Part shown: positions 50,907 to 60,395 of the stretch, in pieces | Layout of the letters: each line of letters opens with the position of its first letter | Position numbering within the stretch: position 1 is the first letter of the stretch | Assembly: GCF_018614055.1 (NCBI RefSeq) | Contig: NZ_JAGGPB010000034.1 | Coordinates: 186,001-250,000, forward strand | DNA length: 64,000 nucleotides | Reading direction: 5' to 3' | Source: Streptomyces sp. ISL-98 | GTDB lineage: Bacteria > Actinomycetota > Actinomycetes > Streptomycetales > Streptomycetaceae | Made by a program: the position numbers and the translations under genes | Notes under the pieces: generated by a model | What the model was told of the DNA's origin: nothing | The model's input: only the letters and a program-made list of their open reading frames with translations | Databases searched by the model: none

Positions 50907-52977
50907 CCCGCTCGCCCGCCGCCACCTTGGAGCCCGTCCCGGGCGGCACCCCGTCCGCTCGGGCCGTGTCGACCACGATCTGCCACTGCCTGCCGTGATT
51001 GACCGGAACCGCGAACTCCAGCGTGTTGGAGCTCGCATTGAACATCAGCAGGAACGAGTCGTCCGAGATCCGCTCGCCGCGCGGTCCCGGCTCCGAGATC
51101 GCGTGCCCGTTCAGGAACACCGTCAGCGCCTTCGCATGCGCCGCCTGCCAGTCCCGCTGGGCCATCTCTGTGCCGTCCGGTGTGAACCACGCGATGTCCG
51201 TCAGATCGTCGTGCGTGCCCTCCACGGGGCGCCCGTGGAAGAAGCGCCTGCGCCGGAAGACCGGATGGTCCCGCCGGAGCCACACCATCGCGCGCGTGAA
51301 GGCGTGGAGGCTGCTCTCCTCCTCGTCCCCTTCCGGCCACTGGACCCACGAGATCTCGTTGTCCTGGCAGTACGCGTTGTTGTTGCCGCGCTGTGTCCGT
51401 GCGAACTCGTCGCCGTGCGAGAGCATCGGCACGCCCTGCGACAGCATCAGCGTCGCGATGAAGTTCCGCATCTGCCGGGCGCGCAGTTCGAGGATCGCGG
51501 GATCGTCCGTGTCGCCCTCGGCTCCGCAGTTCCAGGACCGGTTGTGGCTCTCGCCGTCCCGGTTGTTCTCCCCGTTGGCCATGTTGTGCTTCTCGTTGTA
51601 CGAGACCAGGTCGGCCAGCGTGAACCCGTCGTGGCAGGTCGCGAAATTGATGGACGCGAGCGGCCTGCGCCCGTCGTCCTGGTACAGGTCCGAGGACCCC
51701 GTCAGCCGCCCGGCGAACTCCGCGATCGTCCGCGGCTCACCCCGCCACAGGTCCCGCACCGTGTCCCGGTACTTGCCGTTCCACTCGGTCCACAGCGGCG
51801 GGAAGTTCCCCACCTGATAGCCGCCCTCACCGACGTCCCACGGCTCGGCGATCAGCTTCACCTGGCTGACCACCGGGTCCTGCTGCACCAGGTCGAAGAA
51901 CGACGAAAGCCGGTCCACCTCGTGGAACTGCCGCGCCAGTGTCGCGGCCAGATCGAAGCGGAAGCCGTCGACATGCATGTCCGTCACCCAGTACCGCAGC
52001 GAGTCCATGATCAGCTGGAGTACGTGCGGCGAGCGCATCAGCAGGGAGTTCCCGGTCCCCGTGGTGTCGGTGTAGTAGCGGGGATCGGAGGCGAGACGGT
52101 AGTACGAGGCATTGTCCAGGCCACGGAAGGACAGCGTGGGGCCGAGATGGTTGCCCTCCGCCGTGTGGTTGTACACGACATCGAGAATGACCTCGATCCC
52201 GGCCTGGTGCAGCGCCCGTACCGCCGATTTGAACTCCAGGACCTGCTGTCCCCGGTCGCCCCACGACGCATAGGCGTTGTGCGGTGCGAAAAAGCCGATG
52301 GTGTTGTAGCCCCAGTAATTGCTCAGCTTCGCGTCGGCCAGCCGGTGGTCGTTGACGAACTGGTGCACCGGCATCAACTCGAGAGCGGTGACGCCCAGTT
52401 CCGTCAGATGCGAGATGACCGCCGGATGCGCCAGCGCGGCGTACGTACCGCGCAGCTCCTCGGGCAGGTCGGGGTGGAGCATGGTAAGGCCCTTCACATG
52501 GGCCTCGTAGAGGATCGTGCGGTGGTAGTCGGTGCGCGGCGGGCGGTCGTCACCCCAGTCGAAGTACGGATTGACGACGACCGAACTCATCGTGTGGGGA
52601 GCCGAGTCCAGGTCGTTGCGCGAATCCGGCTTGCCGAAGTGGTAGCCGTACACCGCCTCGCCCCAGTCGATCTCGCCACTGATGGCCCTGGCGTACGGAT
52701 CGAGCAGCAGTTTGGCGGAATTGCACCGCCGTCCCTGCTGCGGGGCGTACGGACCGTGGACCCGGTAGCCGTAGCGCTGGCCCGGCATGATGCCGGGCAG
52801 GTAGGCATGGCGTACGAACGCGTCGGTTTCGCGCAGTTCCACCGCCGTCTCCGAACCGTCGTCGTGCAGAAGGCACAGCTCGATACGGTTGGCGGCCTCC
52901 GAAAAGACAGCGAAATTGGTGCCGGCGCCGTCGTACGTGGCACCGAGTGGGTAAGCCTCTCCCGGCCAGACCTGCAT
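50860..52977 (-). CDS. glgX: Glycogen debranching enzyme GlgX/TreX
   Basis: A 705-residue GH13 debranching enzyme with an N-terminal CBM48 domain (QVWPGEAYPLGATYDGAGTN) and core motifs VILDVVYNHTAEGN, MHVDGFRFDLAATL (nucleophile Asp), KLIAEPWDVGEGGY (acid Glu) and NFATCHDGFTLADLVSYN. It cuts alpha-1,6 branches of glycogen and so supplies linear maltodextrins to TreY and TreZ. The start is ATG 52977 at the family N-terminus; GGAAGAG lies 14 nt upstream. Confidence 0.95.
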   Translation of the reverse strand: MQVWPGEAYPLGATYDGAGTNFAVFSEAANRIELCLLHDDGSETAVELRETDAFVRHAYLPGIMPGQRYGYRVHGPYAPQQGRRCNSAKLLLDPYARAISGEIDWGEAVYGYHFGKPDSRNDLDSAPHTMSSVVVNPYFDWGDDRPPRTDYHRTILYEAHVKGLTMLHPDLPEELRGTYAALAHPAVISHLTELGVTALELMPVHQFVNDHRLADAKLSNYWGYNTIGFFAPHNAYASWGDRGQQVLEFKSAVRALHQAGIEVILDVVYNHTAEGNHLGPTLSFRGLDNASYYRLASDPRYYTDTTGTGNSLLMRSPHVLQLIMDSLRYWVTDMHVDGFRFDLAATLARQFHEVDRLSSFFDLVQQDPVVSQVKLIAEPWDVGEGGYQVGNFPPLWTEWNGKYRDTVRDLWRGEPRTIAEFAGRLTGSSDLYQDDGRRPLASINFATCHDGFTLADLVSYNEKHNMANGENNRDGESHNRSWNCGAEGDTDDPAILELRARQMRNFIATLMLSQGVPMLSHGDEFARTQRGNNNAYCQDNEISWVQWPEGDEEESSLHAFTRAMVWLRRDHPVFRRRRFFHGRPVEGTHDDLTDIAWFTPDGTEMAQRDWQAAHAKALTVFLNGHAISEPGPRGERISDDSFLLMFNASSNTLEFAVPVNHGRQWQIVVDTARADGVPPGTGSKVAAGERVTLIGRSLVVLQRPA

Positions 52978-53164
52978 GCGATCGACTCTTCCACTTCTGA
53001 TCCGGCTGCTGCGGGGCACTTCGCACAGATCTTCCCCGAAAGTGGGGCAACCTCCTAGGACTTCGGATCGTCCTACCGGGTGACCACGCATACCCGGTAT
53101 GCCAGTTACAGTCGCGCGCGACGCGCGGGAGGACTGGAGACTCCGGGGGGAGTAGGGGGGAAAC

Positions 53165-54016
53165 GTGCACCAGACAGTGCGCCGTCATCTGGGGAAGATG
53201 ATGGCGGGGGCCGCGATCGCGGTGACCGCAACCGCGGTGATGATCGGAGTGACCCTGCCGGGCCAGGCGGGCGCCGACGAATCGACGGGCGCGCGCGGAG
53301 CGGGCAGCGCGGCGGCCGCCGGCACGGGCCAGGGGGGACAGCAGGGCGCCGGGACCGGCCAGGACGCCGCGGGCGGCGAGGCTCCCGCACCGGGCGTCGT
53401 CGAGGGCGCCCCGGCGGACGGCGAGAAGGGCATAGGCAGGGACCCGCTCACCGACGACGAGCTGAAGCGGGTCGAGAAGCTGGCGATGACGCGCGCGCAG
53501 TTCGCGGGCGGCAGGGACGTCGAGGGGGACCGCGGTCCGCAGCACCTCTCCACGAACCTGAGCGAGCTGGAGCCGTCCGAGGTCGACGACCCGACGCCGC
53601 CGCGCCGCGCGGAGGTCTCGTTCTACGACTACAAGACCGACGAACTGGTGACGAGGACGGTCAATCTCGACACCGGCAAGGTCGAGCGGGCCGACGCCCT
53701 CAAGGGCGTCCAGCCGTCGCCGACCCCGAAGGAGAACCGCGAGGCCACGGAGCTGATCCTGGCCAGCCCGCTCGGGGACGGCCTGAAGAAGGATTACAAG
53801 GACGCCATGGGCAAGCCGCTCACCTCGGCCGACCAGCTGTGGGTGAACGGCGGCATCTACCGGGTGGACCGCGAGGAGCAGGTGCCCGCGGCGCTGTCGA
53901 AGTGCGGTGTCCACCGGTGTGTCCGCATTACGTCCAAGGTCAAGAACGGGCCGTGGATCGACACGCGTGACCTCGTCGTCGACCTGAGTGCGAGGACCGT
54001 CGGCCGCATCGGCTGA
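53165..54016 (+). CDS. Secreted protein resembling the N2/N3 domains of copper amine oxidase
   Basis: A 283-residue exported protein. After a positively charged start and hydrophobic signal (RRHLGKMMAGAAIAVTATAV) comes a Gly/Ala/Gln-rich linker to about 85. The folded part contains AEVSFYDYKTDELVTRTVNL, DTGKVERADALKGVQPSPTP and NREATELILASPLGDGLKKD. This is the layout of the N2 domain of copper amine oxidases (strands, then GVQP, then an acidic helix), and a second similar unit (QLWVNGGIYRVD) fits N3. The next gene encodes the catalytic-domain half, so the pair looks like a split amine oxidase. GTG start with a purine-rich ribosome site. Confidence 0.72.
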   Translation: MHQTVRRHLGKMMAGAAIAVTATAVMIGVTLPGQAGADESTGARGAGSAAAAGTGQGGQQGAGTGQDAAGGEAPAPGVVEGAPADGEKGIGRDPLTDDELKRVEKLAMTRAQFAGGRDVEGDRGPQHLSTNLSELEPSEVDDPTPPRRAEVSFYDYKTDELVTRTVNLDTGKVERADALKGVQPSPTPKENREATELILASPLGDGLKKDYKDAMGKPLTSADQLWVNGGIYRVDREEQVPAALSKCGVHRCVRITSKVKNGPWIDTRDLVVDLSARTVGRIG

Positions 54017-54080
54017 CCTTCCTGCCCGTCTCATCTCTCCAGTCCTTTCCCGCACTTCCGTAAGAGGGAGTCCACCTTTC

Positions 54081-55412
54081 ATGCACGTCAACAGATCAAC
54101 GCGTTCCCGCAAGCGGGCCGCGGCAACCCTCGCCGTCGCCGCGATGCTGGGCAGCCTGGCCACAGCGACCGGATCCGCCGCCACCGCGGCACCCAAGGAC
54201 GCGGCCAAGGGTGTGTCCAAGGCCGCGCCCAAGGCCCCTGCCCCGCCCCCGGCCGACTGCAGCGCGGCGTACCGCATCGAGCAGAAGCTCGACGGCGGCA
54301 CCACCTGGGGCATGTGCTGGAGCTACGACAGCGACGCCGGCCTTGTCCTGGAGAAGGTCTCGTACCAGCCCAAGGGCGAGCCCAAGCCGATCCGCGTCCT
54401 GACGTCCGGCAAGCTCGCACAGGTCCATGTGCCGTACGACAACGGCAAGGAGGAGTTCGACGACCTCACCACCTACGGATTCGGGTACGGCCTCCAGAAC
54501 CTGAAGCCGAACGAGTGCCCCGGCGGAACCATCAGGACCGTCAAGGTCGCCGAGGTGGGCAACGTCAAGGGCCTGTGCACGACCACGCGGGCCCGCGGCC
54601 ACGCCTACCGCCTCGCCAACGACGAAGGCACCAAGGTCTGGCAGGCCCAGGGCAAGGACCTGCTCGTCTACACCGTCAACAAGGTGTCCTGGTACGAGTA
54701 CATCACCGAGTGGCGCTTCTCGTCCGACGGCACGATATCCGCCAACGTCGGTGCCACGGGCAGCCTTTCGCCCGGCGACTACGACGCCACGGACGGCCGC
54801 GGCTGGCCCATCGGCAAGGGCGCGCGCGACTACGCCACCAGTCACAGCCACAACGTCTTCTGGCGGCTGAACTTCGGCCTCGACGGCAGCTCCAAGAACC
54901 GCGTCGAGCAGTACGACTCGAAGGTCACCCCGCCCACCGGCAACGGCAAGCCGAAGACCAAGACCACCCGCACCCCGATCACCAAGGAGCTCGCGGGCGA
55001 CGCCAAGAGCATGCGGTGGTGGCGGATGGTCAGCGCGACGGGCAAGAACAAGGACGGGCACGCTCGCTCGTACGAGATCGTCCCGGGCCCGACGAACAAG
55101 CACCCCGGCCGCAGCTTCACCAAGCATGACCTGTACTTCACGGACTACCGCAAGTGCGAGCAGTTCGCGAGCAACAACATCCGCAACTGCGGCACGAACG
55201 CGCCCGACAGCGTCGACAAGTGGGTGAACGGCGAGCCCCTCAAGAACCCGATCACCTGGGTCAACATCGGGTTCCACCACATTGCCCGGGACGAGGACCA
55301 GCAGCCCATGCCCGTCCACTGGCAGGGATTCCAGCTCGCCGCCAGGGACGTAACCGCTATGAATCCGCTCACTCCGGCCGATCTTGCCGGACAGAACGGA
55401 CGTTACGAATAG
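54081..55412 (+). CDS. Secreted copper amine oxidase-like catalytic-domain protein, cofactor motif degenerate
   Basis: A 443-residue protein with signal peptide (RAAATLAVAAMLGSLATATG) and the C-terminal beta-sandwich of copper amine oxidases. Copper ligands are kept: H255 and H257 in SHSHNVFWRLNFGLDGS and a third His in MPVHWQGFQL. The tyrosine that should become topaquinone is Y205 in VSWYEYITEW, but the canonical TxxNY(D/E)Y motif lacks its Thr and Asn (Asn replaced by W204). By eye alignment the catalytic-base Asp is not obvious in TTYGFGYGLQNL. The N2/N3 domains are missing but appear to be in the preceding gene. It may therefore be a copper-binding, non-oxidising relative. Confidence 0.78.
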   Translation: MHVNRSTRSRKRAAATLAVAAMLGSLATATGSAATAAPKDAAKGVSKAAPKAPAPPPADCSAAYRIEQKLDGGTTWGMCWSYDSDAGLVLEKVSYQPKGEPKPIRVLTSGKLAQVHVPYDNGKEEFDDLTTYGFGYGLQNLKPNECPGGTIRTVKVAEVGNVKGLCTTTRARGHAYRLANDEGTKVWQAQGKDLLVYTVNKVSWYEYITEWRFSSDGTISANVGATGSLSPGDYDATDGRGWPIGKGARDYATSHSHNVFWRLNFGLDGSSKNRVEQYDSKVTPPTGNGKPKTKTTRTPITKELAGDAKSMRWWRMVSATGKNKDGHARSYEIVPGPTNKHPGRSFTKHDLYFTDYRKCEQFASNNIRNCGTNAPDSVDKWVNGEPLKNPITWVNIGFHHIARDEDQQPMPVHWQGFQLAARDVTAMNPLTPADLAGQNGRYE

Positions 55413-55520
55413 GGGAGTTGGGAAAGGAGCCTGTGGATCCGGCTGCACCGCCTCCCGCTCGCGGAGTACCCTTCCTTGATCGTTGAAGAAGGGTCTCCAG
55501 GAGCTGAAGGCGGTGCGCGG

Positions 55521-56765
55521 GTGAGCTCGGGAGGGCTGGAACTGCCCCCCGGTGACGCAGGTCACGAGGGGGGTTCCACAGGTTCCACAGAGGTCCCGCC
55601 CGGAGCGGTCTCGCTTGCGCGGCCGATGGAGATCGGAGCGGAGCTGGACTGGGGCGCGGACGCATGGAGTGAAGTGCGTACGCGCGCCCAGCGGGCCGGG
55701 CGGGCCTACATCTGGCTGAACCTGGTGGAACAGCGGCTGCGCGCCGTCGTCGCCGCCGTGCTCCGGCCCATCTACGAGCCGGTGCACGGCGAGGACGACT
55801 GGGTGGTCGCGGCGGCCGGCCCCGCGGGCCAGGAGTGGGTGCAGCGCGCCGTGGCGGTACGGGAGGTCTCCCGCCGCAAGGGCTATCTGCTGGACCCGGC
55901 CGACGACAACGTCCTGAGCTTCCTCACGCTGCCCCAGCTGCGCGAGCTGATGGTCCAGCACTGGCCGTGCTTCGAGCCGTACTTCGACGACCGCCGGGAC
56001 GTCGAGCTGGCCCTGGACGAGCTGGAGGTCACCCGTAACGTCGTCTCGCGCAACCGGGCGCTGTCCGAGGCGGTGCTCGCCCAGGCGGAGCGGGCCTCCG
56101 CGCGGCTCCTCGAAATCCTGGGCAGCGGGGCCGGTGTGCCGTCCTCCGGGCGGCTCAAGGTGGACGCGGTCGAGGATCTGGTGGGGGACAGATACGCGGA
56201 CGTGGTCAGCGTCCACCCGGACCGGGTGCGGCTGCAGCGCCAGCTTCCCGCCGAGGACCTCTTCGGGGGCGCGCGGCGCCTCGACGCGATCGGCATAGGC
56301 CTGAACCTCCTCGTCCAGAATTTCTCCGGCAGGAGGCTGGTGCGGCTGGCCGAATCGGGTTGCCGGACACGGCTGCTCTTCCTCAATCCGGCGAGCAGTG
56401 CGGTCAAGCGGCGCGAGCGCGAACTCGGCCTGAAAAAGGGCGAATTGAGCCGGTCGGTGGAGATGAACATCCTCCATATGCGCCGGGTGCGCTCGAAGCT
56501 GCGCGATCCGGGGGCGTTCGAGATCCAGGTCTTCGACGAGACGCCGCGCTTCACGGCGTACCTCGTGGACGGAGACGGGTCGGACGGCCTCGCCGTCGTC
56601 CAGACGTATCTGCGCAGGGCGCGGGGCATGGAGGCGCCGGTGCTGGTTCTGCGGGGCGGGGGGCGTGGGGTGGTCCGGCAAGGCCAGGACACCGAACACG
56701 GACTTTTCGAGACGTACCGGGAGGAGTTCGAATCCGTGTGGGCGGACTCCCGTCCGGTCTCCTGA
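55521..56765 (+). CDS. SAV2148-type HEPN domain protein with a PLD-like C-terminal part
   Basis: A 414-residue protein conserved in Streptomyces. The helical N-terminal domain (RAYIWLNLVEQRLRAVVAAV to RELMVQHWPCFEPYFDD) is HEPN-like (Swt1/SAV2148 type). The second half resembles phospholipase-D-like or DUF-type alpha/beta units (LIRLAESG-type strand: RLVRLAESGCRTRLLFLNP; SVEMNILHMRRV). HEPN domains are often RNases or scaffold dimers in RNA or defence systems. The usual RxxxxH motif is not evident in this copy. I selected GTG 55521; an upstream in-frame TTG is possible. The role is unknown. Confidence 0.78.
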   Translation: MSSGGLELPPGDAGHEGGSTGSTEVPPGAVSLARPMEIGAELDWGADAWSEVRTRAQRAGRAYIWLNLVEQRLRAVVAAVLRPIYEPVHGEDDWVVAAAGPAGQEWVQRAVAVREVSRRKGYLLDPADDNVLSFLTLPQLRELMVQHWPCFEPYFDDRRDVELALDELEVTRNVVSRNRALSEAVLAQAERASARLLEILGSGAGVPSSGRLKVDAVEDLVGDRYADVVSVHPDRVRLQRQLPAEDLFGGARRLDAIGIGLNLLVQNFSGRRLVRLAESGCRTRLLFLNPASSAVKRRERELGLKKGELSRSVEMNILHMRRVRSKLRDPGAFEIQVFDETPRFTAYLVDGDGSDGLAVVQTYLRRARGMEAPVLVLRGGGRGVVRQGQDTEHGLFETYREEFESVWADSRPVS

Positions 56766-56846
56766 GGGCGTTGTCAGTGCTGCGTGCGAGGGTTGTTTTC
56801 CACCGGGGGAGCATCCGGGACAAGACAGTACGAAGGAGGTCCCAGG

Positions 56847-57566
56847 ATGGGATGGCACGGGGAACCGCTGGTCGGATTCGACCTGGAGACGACCGGCACC
56901 GAGCCGCTGGAGTCCCGGATCGTCACGGCCGCGATCGTCGGCGTGAAGGGCGGCGCGGTGGTCCGGCAGCGCGACTGGCTGGCCGACCCGGGCATCCGAA
57001 TTCCGGCGCAGGCATCGGCGATCCACGGCATCAGCAGCGAGCGGGCGGGGGCGGAGGGCAGGCCGGCCCGTGAAGTGGCCGACGAGATCGCCGAAACCCT
57101 CGCCGGGTACTGGAGGCAGGGGATCCCGGTCGTCGCCTACAACGCGGCGTTCGACCTGACCCTGTTGACGGCCGAGCTGAACAGACACGGGCTGCCGTCG
57201 CTGAGCGAGCGCCTCGGCGGCGGGATCGGGCCGGTCGTCGACCCGTACACCATCGACCGCGCCGTCGACCGGTACCGCAGGGGCAAGCGGACGCTGGAAG
57301 CGGTGTGTGTCGAGTACGGCGTGGTGCTCGACGGCGCCCACGAGGCGGGCGCGGACGCGCTGGCGGCGGTGCGGGTGGCGCGCGCGATAGCCGAGCGGCA
57401 CCCGCAGGTCGCCGCACTGTCCCCGTCCGAGCTGCACGACCGCCAGATCCAGTGGTACGCGGACTGGGCGGCGGACTTCCAGAGCTTCCTGCGGAAGAAG
57501 GGCAACCCGGACGCGACGGTGGACCCGGCCTGGCCGCTGCGCGACCTGGTGCCGGCCGGTCGCTGA
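56847..57566 (+). CDS. DnaQ-like 3'-5' exonuclease
   Basis: A 239-residue DEDD exonuclease domain protein with motif I GFDLETTG (catalytic D and E), motif II VAYNAAFDLTLL (D) and motif III HEAGADALAAV (H and D), so the active-site set is complete. It is similar to the epsilon proofreading subunit of DNA polymerase III, but stand-alone forms in actinobacteria may act in repair or RNA turnover. AAGGAGGT lies 7-14 nt before the ATG, a near-perfect ribosome site. Confidence 0.9.
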   Translation: MGWHGEPLVGFDLETTGTEPLESRIVTAAIVGVKGGAVVRQRDWLADPGIRIPAQASAIHGISSERAGAEGRPAREVADEIAETLAGYWRQGIPVVAYNAAFDLTLLTAELNRHGLPSLSERLGGGIGPVVDPYTIDRAVDRYRRGKRTLEAVCVEYGVVLDGAHEAGADALAAVRVARAIAERHPQVAALSPSELHDRQIQWYADWAADFQSFLRKKGNPDATVDPAWPLRDLVPAGR

Positions 57567-57649
57567 CGGCCGGTGGCAGCGAGTCCTTCGCGCCAGCCAT
57601 GTGAACAGCGTCAGCCGGAGCGTGATCGTCACAGTCGCCCGAAGGCTCG

Positions 57650-58507
57650 TCAGAAGGGGTACCAGCGGACTTCGGGGTCGCCGTCGCGCAGCGATGCCAC
57701 CCGTCGGCGGAACTCCGCCAGCGCCGCCGGGTTGGTCGGGGCGTGCTGGGCGACCCAGGCGCAGCTGGCCGTTTCGCGGGCGCCGCGCAGCACCGTCCAG
57801 CCCGGCCATTCGCGTACGTCCCAGCCGTACGCCGTGGTGAACGCGTCGTACGCCTCGGGCGCCAGGCCGTAGCGGTCGCGCGAGAGGGCCATGACGACCA
57901 GGTCGTGCTCGCGGAAGTCGGCGGCGAACGTTTCCAGGTCGACCAGGGCCGGGCCGCCCGGGCCGACATGGACGTTGCGGGGGAGCGCGTCGCCGTGGAT
58001 CGAGCCCGGCGGCAGGTGCGGGGTCAGGCCGGCCGACGCCGCCGCGAAGCTGTCCCGCCGCTCGCGCAGATACGCCGCGTCCGCCGCGTCGATCGCATCG
58101 CCCGCGAGCCGCAGCCACCGCTCGACCCCACCGAGCAGGTCACGAGGAGGGAGGGCGAACGAGGGCGCGGGCAGGGCGTGGACGAGGCGCAGCAGTTTCG
58201 CCAGGTCCTGCGGCGCCGCCGGCCGTACGGACTCGGGCAGCCGGTGCCAGACGGTCACCGGGTGGCCGTCCACCACACGCGGCTTCGGCTCGGCGGCCCG
58301 TACGGCGGGGACGTCGGACGAAGCGAGCCAGGCGGCGACGGCCAGTTCACGCTCGGCCCGCGCCAGCAGCTCCGGGTCACGGCGCCCGACCTTCACGACC
58401 AGGGCACCGTCCACCGCGAACACCGCGTTCTCGCCCAGGGCCAGCAGCTCCGCGTCGGCCGGGAGTCCGGCGGCGGCCAGAATCTCGCGTGCTCGTGTCT
58501 CGTCCAT
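57650..58507 (-). CDS. Aminoglycoside phosphotransferase-family kinase
   Basis: A 285-residue kinase-fold protein. The N-lobe has ENAVFAVDGALVVKVGRR with the ATP-binding Lys. The catalytic loop is GSIHGDALPRNVHV (H-G-D and N) and the metal motif is ALVDLETFAADFREHDL (D-L-E replaces DFG or DxD). It belongs to the broad APH/choline kinase group, whose substrates include antibiotics, sugars and amines; nothing here narrows this. Start at ATG 58507, or ATG 58525 in the same frame. Confidence 0.85.
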   Translation of the reverse strand: MDETRAREILAAAGLPADAELLALGENAVFAVDGALVVKVGRRDPELLARAERELAVAAWLASSDVPAVRAAEPKPRVVDGHPVTVWHRLPESVRPAAPQDLAKLLRLVHALPAPSFALPPRDLLGGVERWLRLAGDAIDAADAAYLRERRDSFAAASAGLTPHLPPGSIHGDALPRNVHVGPGGPALVDLETFAADFREHDLVVMALSRDRYGLAPEAYDAFTTAYGWDVREWPGWTVLRGARETASCAWVAQHAPTNPAALAEFRRRVASLRDGDPEVRWYPF

Positions 58508-58626
58508 GGGCACCGATTCTCGCATCTGTGCAGGTGGCCTTGACGAACCGACGACCCGTCAGCACGATGACGGAGGCCGCCGGGGCGGCCCTATATCAGG
58601 ATGAGCCGCCCGAAGGAGTCGAATCC

Positions 58627-59559
58627 GTGATATTAGAGACCGTAAAGGCGCGGTCCGGCAGAAAATCCACCAGCAGAAAATCCATCAAAAGACCGGATCA
58701 CGGCGCCTGGTTCCTGGTCCTGCCCGCGCTGATCCCCATCCTGATCCTCAGCGTCGGCCCGCTGCTCTACGGCGTCGCGCTCGCCTTCACCGACTCCCAG
58801 TCCGGCCGCACCCAGCCCACCCAATGGGTCGGCGCGCTGAACTTCCGGGACCTGCTGCACGACACGCTCTTCTGGGACTCGTTCCGGATCGGCCTGCTGT
58901 GGGCCGTCGGCGTCACCGTGCCGCAGTTCCTGCTCGCCCTCGGCCTCGCCCTCCTGCTCAACCAGAACCTCCGCTTCCGCCCGCTGGCCAGAGCCCTCGC
59001 GATCATCCCGTGGGCCATGCCCGAAGTCGTCGTAGGCATCATGTGGCGCCTCGTCTACAACCCCGACGCCGGGATCCTGAACGAGACGATCCGCGACCTC
59101 GGCCTGGGCGACGGACGCGACTGGCTCACCGCCCTCGCCACCGCCCTCCCCGCCGTGATCCTCGTCGGCATCTGGGCGGGCATGCCCCAGACCACGGTCG
59201 CCCTGCTCGCCGGCCTCCAGAACACCCCGCACGAGCTGCACGAGGCCGCCGCCCTCGACGGCGCCGGGGCGTGGCGCCGCTTCCGCACCGTCACCTGGCC
59301 CGCCCTCAAGCCCGTGGCCCTCGCCATCACCGCGCTCAACTTCATCTGGAACTTCAATTCCTTCGCCCTGGTCTACGTCCTGACCAACGGCGGCCCCGGC
59401 GGCCGCACCCGCCTCCCCATGCTCTTCGCGTACGAAGAGGCCTTCCGCTACGGACAGTTCGGCTACGCCGCCGCCATGGGCTGCGTCATGATCGCGGTGA
59501 TCTCGGTGATGCTCGCCTGCTACCTCGTGGGCCGCCTGAAGGGAGGCGACGACCAATGA
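58627..59559 (+). CDS. Carbohydrate ABC permease (MalF-like)
   Basis: A 310-residue inner-membrane permease with six helices and the EAA loop HELHEAAALDGAGAWRRFRTVTWPALKP. A polar Lys/Arg-rich N-terminus precedes helix 1 (FLVLPALIPILILSVGPLLYG). The start is GTG 58627 with GGAG upstream. It leads a three-gene operon with ATGA and TGATG junctions. The ATPase is absent, as in most Streptomyces sugar importers, which share one MsiK ATPase. Confidence 0.92.
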   Translation: MILETVKARSGRKSTSRKSIKRPDHGAWFLVLPALIPILILSVGPLLYGVALAFTDSQSGRTQPTQWVGALNFRDLLHDTLFWDSFRIGLLWAVGVTVPQFLLALGLALLLNQNLRFRPLARALAIIPWAMPEVVVGIMWRLVYNPDAGILNETIRDLGLGDGRDWLTALATALPAVILVGIWAGMPQTTVALLAGLQNTPHELHEAAALDGAGAWRRFRTVTWPALKPVALAITALNFIWNFNSFALVYVLTNGGPGGRTRLPMLFAYEEAFRYGQFGYAAAMGCVMIAVISVMLACYLVGRLKGGDDQ

Positions 59560-60395
59560 CGCTCCGCACCAGCAGATCCGCGCGCACCGGCCAGTACCTC
59601 GCGCTCCTCGGCTACCTCGTCTTCCTCGCCTTCCCCTTCCTCTGGCTCGTCTCGACGGCCTTCAAGCCACCCCGCGAGCTCGGCTCTCTGCACCCCACCT
59701 GGATCCCCGAGAACCCGACGCTCGACAACTTCCGCCAGGCCTTCGACGAACAACCCCTGCTGGAAGCCGCGCTCAACAGCCTGATCGCCGCACTCTCGGC
59801 GGCCCTGATCGCCGTCGTCATCGCGACCCCGATGGCCTACGTCATGGCCCGCCACCGCAACAAGCTCTCCGCTGCGGCCACCGGCTGGGTCGTCGTCAGC
59901 CAGGCGTTCCCCTTCGTCCTCGTGATCATCCCGCTCTTCCTGATCCTCAAGAACCTCCACCTGATCAACTCCCTGGTGGGCCTGGTCATGGTGTACGTCG
60001 TGTGGTCCCTGCCGTTCGCGCTCTGGATGCTCGTCGGCTACGTCAGGGCCGTACCGCGTGAGCTGGAGGAGGCCGCCGCCGTAGATGGCGCGAGCAGGCT
60101 CCGTACGCTCGTCTCGGTCATCGCCCCGCTGCTGGCCCCCGGCATCGTCGCCACCGCGCTGTTCGCATTCATCACGGCATGGAACGAGTTCTTCTTCGCG
60201 CTCGTCCTGCTCAAGACCCCTTCGATGCAGACGTTGCCGGTCGTGCTCACCCACTTCCTCGGCGCGGAGGGCGTGGCCGACCTCGGCCCGCTCGCCGCCG
60301 CCGCGTTCCTCGCCACCCTTCCCTCCCTCGTCGTCTTCGCGGTCATCCAGAAGCGGATCACGGGCGGCATGACGGCCGGGGCGGTGAAGGCCTGA
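59556..60395 (+). CDS. Carbohydrate ABC permease (MalG-like)
   Basis: A 279-residue permease with the family pattern of MalG proteins: PFLWLVSTAFKPPRELGSL, NSLIAALSAALIAVVIATPMAYVMAR and the EAA loop RELEEAAAVDGASRLRTLVSVIAPLLAP. It forms the channel with the MalF-like subunit and starts in an ATGA overlap with it. Confidence 0.93.
   Translation: MTLRTSRSARTGQYLALLGYLVFLAFPFLWLVSTAFKPPRELGSLHPTWIPENPTLDNFRQAFDEQPLLEAALNSLIAALSAALIAVVIATPMAYVMARHRNKLSAAATGWVVVSQAFPFVLVIIPLFLILKNLHLINSLVGLVMVYVVWSLPFALWMLVGYVRAVPRELEEAAAVDGASRLRTLVSVIAPLLAPGIVATALFAFITAWNEFFFALVLLKTPSMQTLPVVLTHFLGAEGVADLGPLAAAAFLATLPSLVVFAVIQKRITGGMTAGAVKA

Noticed and set aside
54096..58118. A 1340-codon open frame on the minus strand
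   Set aside because: It lies opposite four supported genes. Its composition (Arg, Pro and Gly rich, repetitive) and lack of any motif mark it as a shadow of the plus-strand codons.
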